Shown: in pieces, positions 36,801 through 44,470 of the stretch | Position numbering within the stretch: position 1 is the stretch's first letter | How the letters are laid out: every line of letters begins with the position of its first letter | Source: Glaciecola sp048820975 | GTDB lineage: Bacteria; Pseudomonadota; Gammaproteobacteria; Enterobacterales; Alteromonadaceae | Length of the DNA: 64,000 bases | Direction: 5' to 3' | Assembly: GCF_048820975.1 (NCBI RefSeq) | Contig: NZ_JBMEUF010000001.1 | Location: forward strand, 1,550,001-1,614,000 | The notes under the pieces: model-generated | What the model saw: only the letters and a program-made list of their open reading frames with translations | Databases searched by the model: none | What the model was told of the DNA's origin: nothing | Position numbers and translations under genes: made by a program

Positions 36801-37251
36801 GGCTGCTACGCCTCCGGAAAAACCCGCCATTATAAAACAACCTGTGCTATCCATATTCAACAAACTTACAATATTGTGCGTTGATGACCAACAAGAAAAT
36901 TTAGATGCCATGAACACTCTGCTAAGTAAATGGGGCATAGAAGTGGGCTTGGCGAAAAATCATAAACAAGCCTTAGAAATTGGTGCACAGTTAAAGCCTC
37001 ATATATTGTTAGTTGATTATCAACTAGGCAGAGGCCCTGATGGTTTAGAAATTATTGATTTGCTACGCCAACAGTCAAATACCATTTTGCCTGCGTGTTT
37101 AGTTACGGCTAAGCGTGGTGATGATTTACTGAAACTGTGTGCTGATCAAGGCGTTAATTACTTGGCTAAGCCCTTAAAACCAGCAAAGCTTCGCACCTTG
37201 ATTCAAAGCATGGCTAAATTTATCAAAAATGTGGATGTAGAAAGCAAATAG
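33817..37251 (+). CDS. crbS: CrbS/CbrA-type hybrid sensor kinase with a sodium:solute symporter domain
   Basis: The protein of about 1144 aa has an N-terminal SSS/SLC5-type transporter-like region of about thirteen helices (1-about 490), a STAC-like linker domain (about 505-600), a PAS domain (about 608-735), a coiled coil, and HisKA with H791 in SHDVLQPLNAAKLYL. An HATPase domain (NAVKYT, DTGIGI, GIGLGLSVV) and a receiver with D1067 in LLVDYQLG complete it. This matches CrbS, which together with CrbR controls the acetate switch in Vibrio and Pseudomonas. I chose ATG 33817 because GGAA precedes it by six to seven bases; TTG 33790 and ATG 33805 are less likely. It lies between actP and the crbR-acs genes. 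Confidence 0.9.
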   Translation: MSISWLALALAYLTVLFWIARWGDKNTPTARWITSHPLVYTLALGIYCTAWTFFGAVGQASQQQWMYLPIMLGPILVYLLGYRFIYKLIHVSKKQHISTIADFVSSRYGKRQIVALMVTIIALLATIPYIALQLKAIGASFQLITAQTDSQIIIVFATLFIALFAMYFGTRNTDVTQYRRGLILAISFESCIKLLALVLIAYVGFRYWSEAQSGAILQEYTSASALNSFLTFDFWAQTLMAAAAIICLPRQFHVTVIDNLRLEHVATARWMFPLYLFAIALTIPIIAAAGKAIFADQALEADSYVMGIALYSDSLLLQVIVFLGGLSASTAMIIVATLTLSTMITNDVVLPKLMDQDTYSGINRVKRIKLIRRAVIFVILVLSFAYQQQMANQASLASIGLLAFSLVVQLMPAIVGGLYWERGHAHGVYAGLMAGLFLWLMFLFLPMFSGQTLGYSSHLLSQAAIYSLLANIVFYVVFSLLSKPRLIDRIQAKVFVLPATLSDQYTDKAIFEVSVGDLKTLIARFTGDQRCDQLFSLYAKQSGEQLAPNKRVNEDLLAFCERALGGVVGSSSAKALIDSLVRGKKLDITDVVNFFDDTAQAMQFNMSALLTSLENIDQGISVIDNDQRLVAWNKRYTDLFNYPEELVTVGAKVEPLIRHNVLRGDCGIGEVELEVQKRLEHLRNGTPHRFTRQRDDGHVIEMVGNPLPGGGFVTSFHDITGHVEIQQALKETNIDLAARVAKRTEEVHSINAELRLEIERRNELEKSLIRARQEAESANESKTRFLALASHDVLQPLNAAKLYLTALQESDMDSEMRNTLSKLNDSVVSSETLISTILDISRLDQNELKPYIETIQIQEVLTPIVNEMGMKAKEKGLDFRARIQDCWISADKTYFYRIVQNLVSNAVKYTRKGKVLLTVRRQGDKVYIQVRDTGIGIPKLQQAAIFSDFYRVENSDEQGIGLGLSVVKRLSQQLSCQIKVDSIEDKGSCFSIEFMAATPPEKPAIIKQPVLSIFNKLTILCVDDQQENLDAMNTLLSKWGIEVGLAKNHKQALEIGAQLKPHILLVDYQLGRGPDGLEIIDLLRQQSNTILPACLVTAKRGDDLLKLCADQGVNYLAKPLKPAKLRTLIQSMAKFIKNVDVESK

Positions 37252-37255
37252 AATA

Positions 37256-37287
37256 AAGCCGCTTGTTGAAAAATCAATAAGCGGCTT
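37256..37287. terminator. terminator between convergent crbS and crbR
   Basis: The arms AAGCCGCTT and AAGCGGCTT pair, with further partial pairing toward an A-rich loop. A- and T-containing flanks suit both directions. Confidence 0.75.
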
Positions 37288-37318
37288 ATGTAAGTGTTAA
37301 GCATGCAGTAAATAAAGA

Positions 37319-37966
37319 CTAGTCTTTTACAGGCGGCTCAAGTTGTAGCTCTGAGGCAATCAGTACCGCTTGGGTACGATTGTTAATGCCTAACTTACGA
37401 AATATCGCGGTTACATGCGCCTTAACTGTGGCCTCAGCTATATCAAGGTTGTAGCCTATTTGTTTGTTTAACAAGCCATCGCGCATATAACAAAGCACCT
37501 TGTACTGAGAAGGCGTTAGACTGGCTACCGATTCAGCTAATTTACTGAAGTTCTCATCTACATCTTGAATCTTTAAACGAACCGATTCGGGCAACCATAC
37601 ATCCCCTTCAAACATGCTTGTAACCGCTTCGTTTATTTCTGCCGCACTGGCTGTTTTAGGAATAAAGCCCATGGCCCCTAAACCAACAATTTTTGAAATG
37701 AGTGCCGCATCTTCAGTTCCCGAAATTACCGCAATGGGAATATCAGGAAACTGTTTTTGAATATGTAAAAATCCAAATAAGTCACTGCTACCAGGCATGT
37801 GCAAATCAAGCATTACCAAGTCAAATTCATTATGTTTAAGCGCCTCTACAGTGCTATTTAAATCACCCGACTCTGCAATACTAATGTCAGAATGATGTAA
37901 TTTAAGGGCGCCTTTCAAGGCATCTCGGTATAGAGGATGGTCATCAGCTATGAGTAAAGAAATCAT
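37319..37966 (-). CDS. crbR: CrbR-type LuxR-family response regulator
   Basis: The 215-aa regulator has a receiver domain (1-about 120) with DD at 8-9, D54 in VMLDLHMPG and a conserved Lys in FIPKTA. A LuxR/FixJ helix-turn-helix domain (about 148-205) carries LTPSQYKVLCYMRDG, LNKQIGYNLDIAEATVKAHV and LGINNRTQA. Gene order crbS, crbR, acs matches the known CrbSR system, in which CrbR activates acs and acetate uptake genes. It is convergent with crbS and lies upstream of nothing else, so it is expressed on its own. Confidence 0.9.
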   Translation of the reverse strand: MISLLIADDHPLYRDALKGALKLHHSDISIAESGDLNSTVEALKHNEFDLVMLDLHMPGSSDLFGFLHIQKQFPDIPIAVISGTEDAALISKIVGLGAMGFIPKTASAAEINEAVTSMFEGDVWLPESVRLKIQDVDENFSKLAESVASLTPSQYKVLCYMRDGLLNKQIGYNLDIAEATVKAHVTAIFRKLGINNRTQAVLIASELQLEPPVKD

Positions 37967-38162
37967 AGTAATTCCTGTTATTGTGCTGCTTCATGTGAGC
38001 CATTGCTTATCAATACAGTTAATATTGTGATTAAAAGCGCTAACCAACGTAAGCAAAATTATATGCGCCAAAGTAAATTATGTGTGCGTAATTTCTTGGC
38101 ATTATTATTGTAAATTTATGCGTTTATCAACTTGCAACTTAACTTTAACATTTTGATAGCTT

Positions 38163-38192
38163 AAAAAAAAGGCAAGCTAAGAGCCTGCCTTT
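38163..38192 (-). terminator. acs terminator
   Basis: Read leftward the arms AAAGGCAGGCT and AGCTTGCCTTT pair with one G-U around CTT, followed by a run of seven or more T. It lies just past the acs stop at 38200. Confidence 0.9.
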
Positions 38193-38199
38193 AATTTCG

Positions 38200-40143
38200 T
38201 TATTTATTCAGTCGTTTATCAATTAAAGAGTCAACTACTGAAGGGTCAGCCAAGGTAGAAGTGTCACCTAAAGCATCGTGCTCATTAGCAGCAATTTTAC
38301 GTAAAATTCTACGCATAATTTTACCCGAACGAGTTTTAGGTAAGCCCGAGGTCCATTGAATTAAATCAGGCGAGGCAATAGGACTTAACTCCTTTCTTAC
38401 CCACGTACGTATACTTGCGGTAAGTTCTTCGTTCACCTCAACGCCTTCTATAGGCGTAACATACACGTAAATACCTTGCCCTTTAATATCATGAGGGTAG
38501 CCTACTACAGCTGCCTCAGCAATATCAGGGTGAGCCACTAGCGCACTTTCAATTTCGGCTGTGCCCAAGCGATGCCCCGACACATTAAGTACGTCATCTA
38601 CACGCCCCGTAATCCAATAGTATCCGTGTTCATCTCTTCGGGCGCCGTCACCGGTAAAATACACATTGGGATATGCACTAAAATAGGTTTCAATAAAACG
38701 CTTATGATCGCCATAGACGGTTCTTGCTTGGCTAGGCCAACTGTCTTTTATAACTAGGTTGCCTTCACTCTCGCCTTCAAGCTCGTTTCCGTCAGCATCA
38801 AACAGTGCAGGCTGCACACCAAAGAGTGGGCGCGTAGCCGAGCCAGGCTTTAATGCCGTAGCACAAGGCAGCGGTGCAATCATCATTCCACCGGTTTCGG
38901 TTTGCCACCAAGAATCAATAATTGGGCAACGACTTTGACCTATAACGCGGTGATACCATTCCCAAGCCTCTGGGTTGATGGGTTCGCCAACTGATCCTAG
39001 CACGCGCAAGCTTGATAAATCGCAGCCCTCTACTGGCTTCTCACCATGGGCCATTAACGCTCTAATAGCTGTTGGCGCAGTGTATAGACTATTTACTTTA
39101 TATTTTTCAACAATTTGTGCAATTCTGCGGATATCAGGGTAAGTGGGTACGCCTTCAAAAAATACCTGCGTTGCACCGTTAGCCAACGGGCCGTAGGTCA
39201 TGTAGCTGTGGCCGGTAATCCAACCTACATCGGCTGTACACCAATATACATCGTCGTCTTTATAATCAAAGGCATAGCGAAATGTAATAGACGTATAAAG
39301 TAAGTAGCCGCCAGTAGTGTGCACGACTCCCTTAGGTTGGCCGGTAGAGCCCGATGTATACAATATAAATAGAGGGTCTTCAGCATCCATTACTTCAGGC
39401 TCACATTGACCTGAACAATCTTCAACTAAGGTATGCCACCATACATCTACATCATCATTCCAGGTAATATCGCCGCCAGTGAGTTTGTGAGTAAGCACAG
39501 CCGTAATACTGGGGCACGCGCCATTGGCAAGAGCTTCATCAACGTTGGCTTTTAGCGGCACGCTGCGCCCAGCGCGTCTGCCTTCATCAGCGGTAATAAT
39601 TACCTTGGCAGAGCTATTGTTAATACGATCAGCAATCGCGTTAGGCGAAAAACCGCCGAATATGACAGAGTGGACCGCCCCTATTCGAGCACAAGCCAGC
39701 ATAGCGTAGGCAGCGTGTGGCACCATAGGCATGTATATGGCCACACAATCACCTTTCTTTACGCCTAGTTCTTTAAGGCCATTGGCTAATTTGCATACTT
39801 CATAATGCAATTGTTGATAGGTGACCTTTTCTTCATCTTCAGGTGAGTCACCTTCCCAATAAATAGCGACCTTTTTGGCATTATCTTTTAAATGGCGATC
39901 AATACAGTTGTAGCTTGCATTTAATTGCCCATCCTCGAACCACTTAATAGCGCAATCATCAGGGGAAAAATTAGTGTTCTTGATGATAGTAGGCGTTTTA
40001 TACCAGTCTAATTCTTCAAGCTGGCTTGCCCAAAATGCATCTGGATTTTCTACTGATTCAGCATACATCGCTTTGTAGGCTTCATCACTAAAATGAGTTC
40101 CTTGCGTTAAGTTACTGGGAACTGGGTATAATTTGGCACTCAT
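38200..40143 (-). CDS. acs: acetyl-CoA synthetase, AMP-forming
   Basis: The 647-aa cytosolic enzyme converts acetate, ATP and CoA to acetyl-CoA via acetyl-AMP. The nucleotide loop YTSGSTGQPKG is at 262-272, the WWQTETGG motif at about 415-422, and the catalytic lysine K608 lies in PKTRSGKIMRR. That lysine is the conserved site whose acetylation switches Acs off in other bacteria. A GGAGG sequence precedes the ATG by eight bases. Upstream is the composite element also found before the actP operon. A GNAT-fusion protein and an HDAC-type deacetylase encoded nearby could reset K608, which is inference. Confidence 0.97.
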   Translation of the reverse strand: MSAKLYPVPSNLTQGTHFSDEAYKAMYAESVENPDAFWASQLEELDWYKTPTIIKNTNFSPDDCAIKWFEDGQLNASYNCIDRHLKDNAKKVAIYWEGDSPEDEEKVTYQQLHYEVCKLANGLKELGVKKGDCVAIYMPMVPHAAYAMLACARIGAVHSVIFGGFSPNAIADRINNSSAKVIITADEGRRAGRSVPLKANVDEALANGACPSITAVLTHKLTGGDITWNDDVDVWWHTLVEDCSGQCEPEVMDAEDPLFILYTSGSTGQPKGVVHTTGGYLLYTSITFRYAFDYKDDDVYWCTADVGWITGHSYMTYGPLANGATQVFFEGVPTYPDIRRIAQIVEKYKVNSLYTAPTAIRALMAHGEKPVEGCDLSSLRVLGSVGEPINPEAWEWYHRVIGQSRCPIIDSWWQTETGGMMIAPLPCATALKPGSATRPLFGVQPALFDADGNELEGESEGNLVIKDSWPSQARTVYGDHKRFIETYFSAYPNVYFTGDGARRDEHGYYWITGRVDDVLNVSGHRLGTAEIESALVAHPDIAEAAVVGYPHDIKGQGIYVYVTPIEGVEVNEELTASIRTWVRKELSPIASPDLIQWTSGLPKTRSGKIMRRILRKIAANEHDALGDTSTLADPSVVDSLIDKRLNK

Positions 40144-40177
40144 TGTAAGGCCTCCGTTATATACTTGTTAGTTATGG

Positions 40178-40225
40178 GTTAACAATAGCGTTATATTGAG
40201 AAACCAAAATGATACTTTGGTATTA
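40178..40225 (-). promoter_or_regulatory. composite acetate-switch element upstream of acs
   Basis: Read on the minus strand, 40206-40225 is TAATACCAAAGTATCATTTT. After eight bases comes AATATAA (40191-40197), then TATTGTTAAC. The order, spacing and sequence match the element before DUF4212-actP. It begins 63 bases before the acs ATG, in a typical activator position. I infer a CrbR site plus promoter. Confidence 0.65.
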
Positions 40226-40374
40226 CCATTTAACGCGCGCCCCCATTTACGCAAATACACATTACTCAAATCTTTGTTTTTTCTGGCTTTCGCTTCTATT
40301 GACACCTTAGTCGCATACAATCTATGCATAAGAACAACGCGATGCAAGGCGCCAATAAAAGCGCAATATTAAAC

Positions 40375-41427
40375 TTAAAATGGCACAGGAAATTGTTTAA
40401 GCGTGGCTTCAATATCGCTCAAGCATTCACTCGATAATTGAATATCAAAGGCTTCAATATTCTCTTTTAGTTGGCTCATTTTAGTTGCGCCAATAATAGT
40501 GGAAGTAACGCCATCTACTTGATCACACCATGCTAAAGCTAATTGAGAGGGAGTTAGCTCATAACGCTTTGCGATGTCGCAGTAAGCGCGAATAGCCGCT
40601 TCACTGTTGGGTGTATCGCGAAAAAGTCCATTGCGCTGTTGGAATGTCCAGCGACTCCCCTCAGGCATGGCGCCATCTAGGTATTTACCTGACAACATTC
40701 CCCCCGCTAATGGTGACCACGGCAAATAAGCTACGTCTTCATAAACACAACTTTCGATTAAAAATGGCCAATCTTTAATGTGCAATAAACTAAATTCATT
40801 CTGAATAGACACGGGTTTCGCTATCCCCATTTCTTCGCACAAGGCAATATAAGTATGAATACCCCAAGTGGTATCATCTGACAAAGCCCAATGGCGAATT
40901 TTGCCTGACTTAAGAGCGGTATCAATGCCACTTAGAATATCGCGCATGTCAGCCTTTTCTTTGGCAACATCTAAAGAGCTTGGCTTAATATGATTAGGCC
41001 AATGTTTATTAAAATGAGGCGTGGTTCTATTAGGCCAGTGCAACTGATACACATCAATATAATCGGTTTGTAAGCGCTCAAGCGAGTCATTCAAAGCTTG
41101 CGCTATTGTGCTCCCACTTATTGGGCTATTGTCACGTACGTATGGGAACCCTGGCCCGGCTATTTTACTGGCTAAAACAATATCTTGTCGGCGCTCTGGG
41201 TTTTGCGCAAAGTAATTGCCAATGCATCTTTCAGTGTCACCATAGGTTTCGCCATTTGGCGGAACAGGGTACATTTCAGCGGTATCAATAAAGTTAACAC
41301 CTTGCGCTAAAGCGTAATCTATTTGCTCATTTGCATCACTTTGCGTATTTTGAATGCCCCATGTCATACTGCCTAAACACACACGCGACACTGATAAACC
41401 TGAACTACCTAAAGTTGAATAACGCAT
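40375..41427 (-). CDS. tas: aldo/keto reductase, Tas-like
   Basis: The protein of about 350 aa is a TIM-barrel NADPH-dependent oxidoreductase. The catalytic tetrad is visible as D and Y in FIDTAEMYPVPP (about 46-57), K in LASKIAGPG and H in YQLHWPN. TAEMYPVPP and the overall length fit Tas rather than other AKR groups. Tas suppresses a tyrosine requirement in starved E. coli, but the physiological substrate is unknown. AAAAGG lies six bases before Met at 41427, so I prefer it to the ATG two codons earlier (41433). No link to the acetate genes is apparent beyond proximity. Confidence 0.87.
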   Translation of the reverse strand: MRYSTLGSSGLSVSRVCLGSMTWGIQNTQSDANEQIDYALAQGVNFIDTAEMYPVPPNGETYGDTERCIGNYFAQNPERRQDIVLASKIAGPGFPYVRDNSPISGSTIAQALNDSLERLQTDYIDVYQLHWPNRTTPHFNKHWPNHIKPSSLDVAKEKADMRDILSGIDTALKSGKIRHWALSDDTTWGIHTYIALCEEMGIAKPVSIQNEFSLLHIKDWPFLIESCVYEDVAYLPWSPLAGGMLSGKYLDGAMPEGSRWTFQQRNGLFRDTPNSEAAIRAYCDIAKRYELTPSQLALAWCDQVDGVTSTIIGATKMSQLKENIEAFDIQLSSECLSDIEATLKQFPVPF

Positions 41428-41516
41428 AGCCATCCTTTTCTAAATTAATAAAATTATAGTGAGTGTATACGAAATTATGCCAATTAGGAGCTATTAAATT
41501 TAGCTTAATTTATGTC

Positions 41517-42440
41517 TTAACTGGCCAAAGTTTTTATATGAGCCACTGCACTTCTGGCTAAGGCGCTCAATGCATAACCCCCTTCCAAAACAGACACTAT
41601 TTTCCCACCACAGTGTTTTTCACTAAGGATTTTGATTTGCTCGGTTAACCACACATAATCTTCCTCTACCAATCGAAGGTGGGCTAAGTCGTCTTCGGCA
41701 TGGGCATCAAAACCTGCTGACACAAAAATAAGCTCTGGGGCAAACTTATCAATCGCATCAAACCAATGATTAACCAACTCGCGGTATTCACTCCCTTTGG
41801 TTCCTGCGGGAATAGGCACATTAATAATTCCTTCTCTAGCCGCGCTATCACCTGTGAAAGGATAAAATGGGTGCTGAAATGACGAGCAAAACATAATTCG
41901 CTCATCGTCTTTTACTATATCTTGCGTGCCGTCACCGTGATGTACATCAAAATCTACAATGGCAATGCGTTTTAAGCCATATTGCGCCATGGCGTATTTC
42001 GCGCCTACGGCTACGTTATTAAATATACAGAAACCTGATGATGTATTATGCCCAGCATGATGCCCAGGGGGGCGAACCGCACAAAACGCACTGGTGGTTT
42101 CTTTGGCCATTACCATATCAACCGCATTCACCACTGCACCGGCTGAATACAAAGCCGCATCAAGGCTTTTATCCATCATGATGGTGTCATCGTCTATCCA
42201 AATGCGCTCCCAATCTTCTTTCGGTGCGCGGTCAAATATGCTTTGAATAAAGTCTTTATCATGTGCTAGCGCAAGGGTTTCTTTGCTAACTGGTGTGGCA
42301 TTAGCAAAATGCACCACATATTCTAAGCCTGAAGCTATTAATTGGTCGTTAATTTGATGAAGGCGGCCAGGCTGCTCTGGATGTTCATCTCCCATATTAT
42401 GCAAATTGCACTTAGGGCTACTGACAATAGTCACGCTCAT
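41517..42440 (-). CDS. histone deacetylase superfamily protein (AcuC/acetylpolyamine hydrolase type)
   Basis: The 307-aa protein has an arginase/deacetylase fold. RPPGHHAGH at 123-131 holds the paired His (127-128), DFDVHHGDGT at 163-171 provides zinc ligands D165 and H167, SAGFDAH the other zinc Asp, and EGGY the catalytic Tyr. All active-site residues are present, so it should remove acetyl groups from lysines or polyamines. Its ATG shares one base with the stop of the acetyl-CoA hydrolase/GNAT gene. That tight coupling to an acetyltransferase domain, close to acs, suggests a role like AcuC in reversing acetylation. A norspermidine-linked role is also conceivable. Confidence 0.9.
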   Translation of the reverse strand: MSVTIVSSPKCNLHNMGDEHPEQPGRLHQINDQLIASGLEYVVHFANATPVSKETLALAHDKDFIQSIFDRAPKEDWERIWIDDDTIMMDKSLDAALYSAGAVVNAVDMVMAKETTSAFCAVRPPGHHAGHNTSSGFCIFNNVAVGAKYAMAQYGLKRIAIVDFDVHHGDGTQDIVKDDERIMFCSSFQHPFYPFTGDSAAREGIINVPIPAGTKGSEYRELVNHWFDAIDKFAPELIFVSAGFDAHAEDDLAHLRLVEEDYVWLTEQIKILSEKHCGGKIVSVLEGGYALSALARSAVAHIKTLAS

Positions 42441-44311
42441 TATTGTGCCTCCTGGGCTTGAGGCTTGTGCTGGTCCAAATCATACACCAGTTCAACTTCG
42501 CCAGGCTCATCACTATTAATACGGGTAAATCCAAAATGTTCAAATACCGATATCATGGCTTGATTATTTCGTTTTACTAAAGCAAATATTTTCTCTAAAC
42601 CACGAAGTTCAGCTATTACCATCATTTCGTGTAATAAGCGTTTTGCCATTCCCTTACCTTGGTTGGTTTCTCGGGTAACAAAGGCGACCTCACAAGCATT
42701 TTGTTGCTCATACAAATAATAACGTCCTACAGCTTCTATGCGAATTCTAGAACCTTCTTGACGCACAATAGTAAGAGCCAAATCTTTATTTTGATCAACG
42801 CTAACTAAATCACATGACTTCTCTCGTGTCATGGCGCCAGGGTTATAGTTATAACGCATACGAATAGTTTCTTTGGTATGCGAATAGAAAAACTCTTGCA
42901 AGCGGCGCTCATCAGCCGGATTTAGTGGGCGTAAATAAAAACGCTCCCCTTGTATATCTACGGGCTTTATTTGCATATGCCCAAGCTCAGGAATGTCAGT
43001 TGGAAATTTCTTTTGGTAATTAGGTACCCAATATTGCTGCCTAATTTGCTGTAGCAAGCCTTCTCGGAATTTAGGGTGCGCCACGCGGATTAACTCAAGT
43101 GCCCGCTCGCGCACACTTTTGCCTTTTAAGCTAGCAATACCAAATTCAGTCACTACATATTGCACATGACCTCTAGAAGTTACCACGCCTGAGCCCGAAT
43201 CAATATTAGCAACAATACGCGATACTTCGCCATCTTTGGCAGTAGAAGGCAGTGCAATAATAGCTTTACCATTTTTACTCTTTGAACTCCCCGACACAAA
43301 GTCAACTTGCCCGCCTATGCCGCTATAAAATTTACTGCCAATAGAATCAGCCACCACTTGACCACTTAAGTCGACTTGCAAAGCGCTGTTAATTGATACC
43401 ATGTTGTCATTTTTAGCAATATTGGCAGGTTTATTCACATACGATGAAGGGTAAAATTCAACATGCGGATTGTTATGCACAAAATCGTATAGCTTTTGAG
43501 TGCCGATGCAAAAACTGGTGACTATTTTCCCTGGGTGAAACGTCTTAAAACGATTGGTAATGACACCAAGCTTCATAAGTTCCATCATACCATCGCTTAT
43601 CATTTCCGTATGAATGCCTAAGTCTTGATGAGAATGCAAATACCGCGTAACAGCATCGGGTATTTTGCCTATACCCAATTGTAAGGTGGCGCCGTTTGAT
43701 ACCAACATTGCCACGTACTGCCCTATTCTGTCGCTTATTTTTGACGTGTCGGCCACATTGACTTCAGGCAGTGCTTGGGAAAACTCAACACATGCGCTAA
43801 ATTCACTAATGTGTAAAAATGAATGACCCATTGTACGGGGCATAAGCGGGTTAATTTGCGCAATTATATGTTTACTTGCCCTTGCCGCTGACATCACTAC
43901 ATCTACCGAAACACCTAAAGAACAGTACCCAAGTTCATCAGGGGGTGACACCATAATAAGCGCGGCATCAAGTGGTAAGGTGTCATCGGTAAATAAACTC
44001 GACACTTCTGATAAAAAACAAGGGGTATAATCAGCGCGACCATCTTCAATAGCTTGGCGTACGGTAGGCCCATGTATAAAAAAAGTATTTACTTTGAAGC
44101 GTGATTTATATTCTGGTAAGGCCCATTTATTGTCAGAAATAGTTACTATGTGGGTCAGTTCGATATCATCTAAACCCTCACCGTCAGCAATAAGGCTATC
44201 AACTAAAGCGTTAGGAACCGCGGCATTTGAGCCTATAAATACACGGTTTCCCGAGGCCAGTAAGTTATGCCAATCAACCTTGTTTGTAAATTGTGACTTA
44301 ATGGACTGCAT
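42440..44311 (-). CDS. acetyl-CoA hydrolase/CoA-transferase fused to a GNAT acetyltransferase
   Basis: The 623-aa protein has two halves. Residues 1-about 440 form an acetyl-CoA hydrolase/transferase domain with GIGKIPDAV (about 213-221), probable catalytic Glu E236 in HTEMISDG, GGQVDFVSG near 333-341 and VVTEFGIASL near 386-395. Residues about 450-615 form a GNAT domain with FYLRPLNPADE, the acetyl-CoA loop TNQGKGMAKRLL, and ISVFEHFGF. The fold combination can split or transfer acetyl-CoA and also acetylate a protein, probably a lysine. The GNAT half resembles that of Pat/PatZ acetyltransferases. It is the first gene of the pair with the deacetylase. Confidence 0.9.
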   Translation of the reverse strand: MQSIKSQFTNKVDWHNLLASGNRVFIGSNAAVPNALVDSLIADGEGLDDIELTHIVTISDNKWALPEYKSRFKVNTFFIHGPTVRQAIEDGRADYTPCFLSEVSSLFTDDTLPLDAALIMVSPPDELGYCSLGVSVDVVMSAARASKHIIAQINPLMPRTMGHSFLHISEFSACVEFSQALPEVNVADTSKISDRIGQYVAMLVSNGATLQLGIGKIPDAVTRYLHSHQDLGIHTEMISDGMMELMKLGVITNRFKTFHPGKIVTSFCIGTQKLYDFVHNNPHVEFYPSSYVNKPANIAKNDNMVSINSALQVDLSGQVVADSIGSKFYSGIGGQVDFVSGSSKSKNGKAIIALPSTAKDGEVSRIVANIDSGSGVVTSRGHVQYVVTEFGIASLKGKSVRERALELIRVAHPKFREGLLQQIRQQYWVPNYQKKFPTDIPELGHMQIKPVDIQGERFYLRPLNPADERRLQEFFYSHTKETIRMRYNYNPGAMTREKSCDLVSVDQNKDLALTIVRQEGSRIRIEAVGRYYLYEQQNACEVAFVTRETNQGKGMAKRLLHEMMVIAELRGLEKIFALVKRNNQAMISVFEHFGFTRINSDEPGEVELVYDLDQHKPQAQEAQ

Positions 44312-44409
44312 AGGTTTTACTCGCTAAATGTTTGAAGTAACATCACTTACTATAACAAAAACCTAAGAATTGGATATTGATCTATGTAGTGTTTTTTATT
44401 CTAAATGAA

Positions 44410-44446
44410 AAAAACACCGAATATGATAAGCATATTCGATGTTTTT
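44410..44446 (-). terminator. terminator of the TonB operon
   Basis: An 8-base perfect stem (CGAATATG with its complement) extends outward through AAAAACA/TGTTTTT with one mismatch, around ATAAG. It lies just past the TPR gene stop and has T-rich ends in both directions. Confidence 0.85.
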
Positions 44447-44470
44447 AAGTGTTAAGTCATACAGGGTAAA

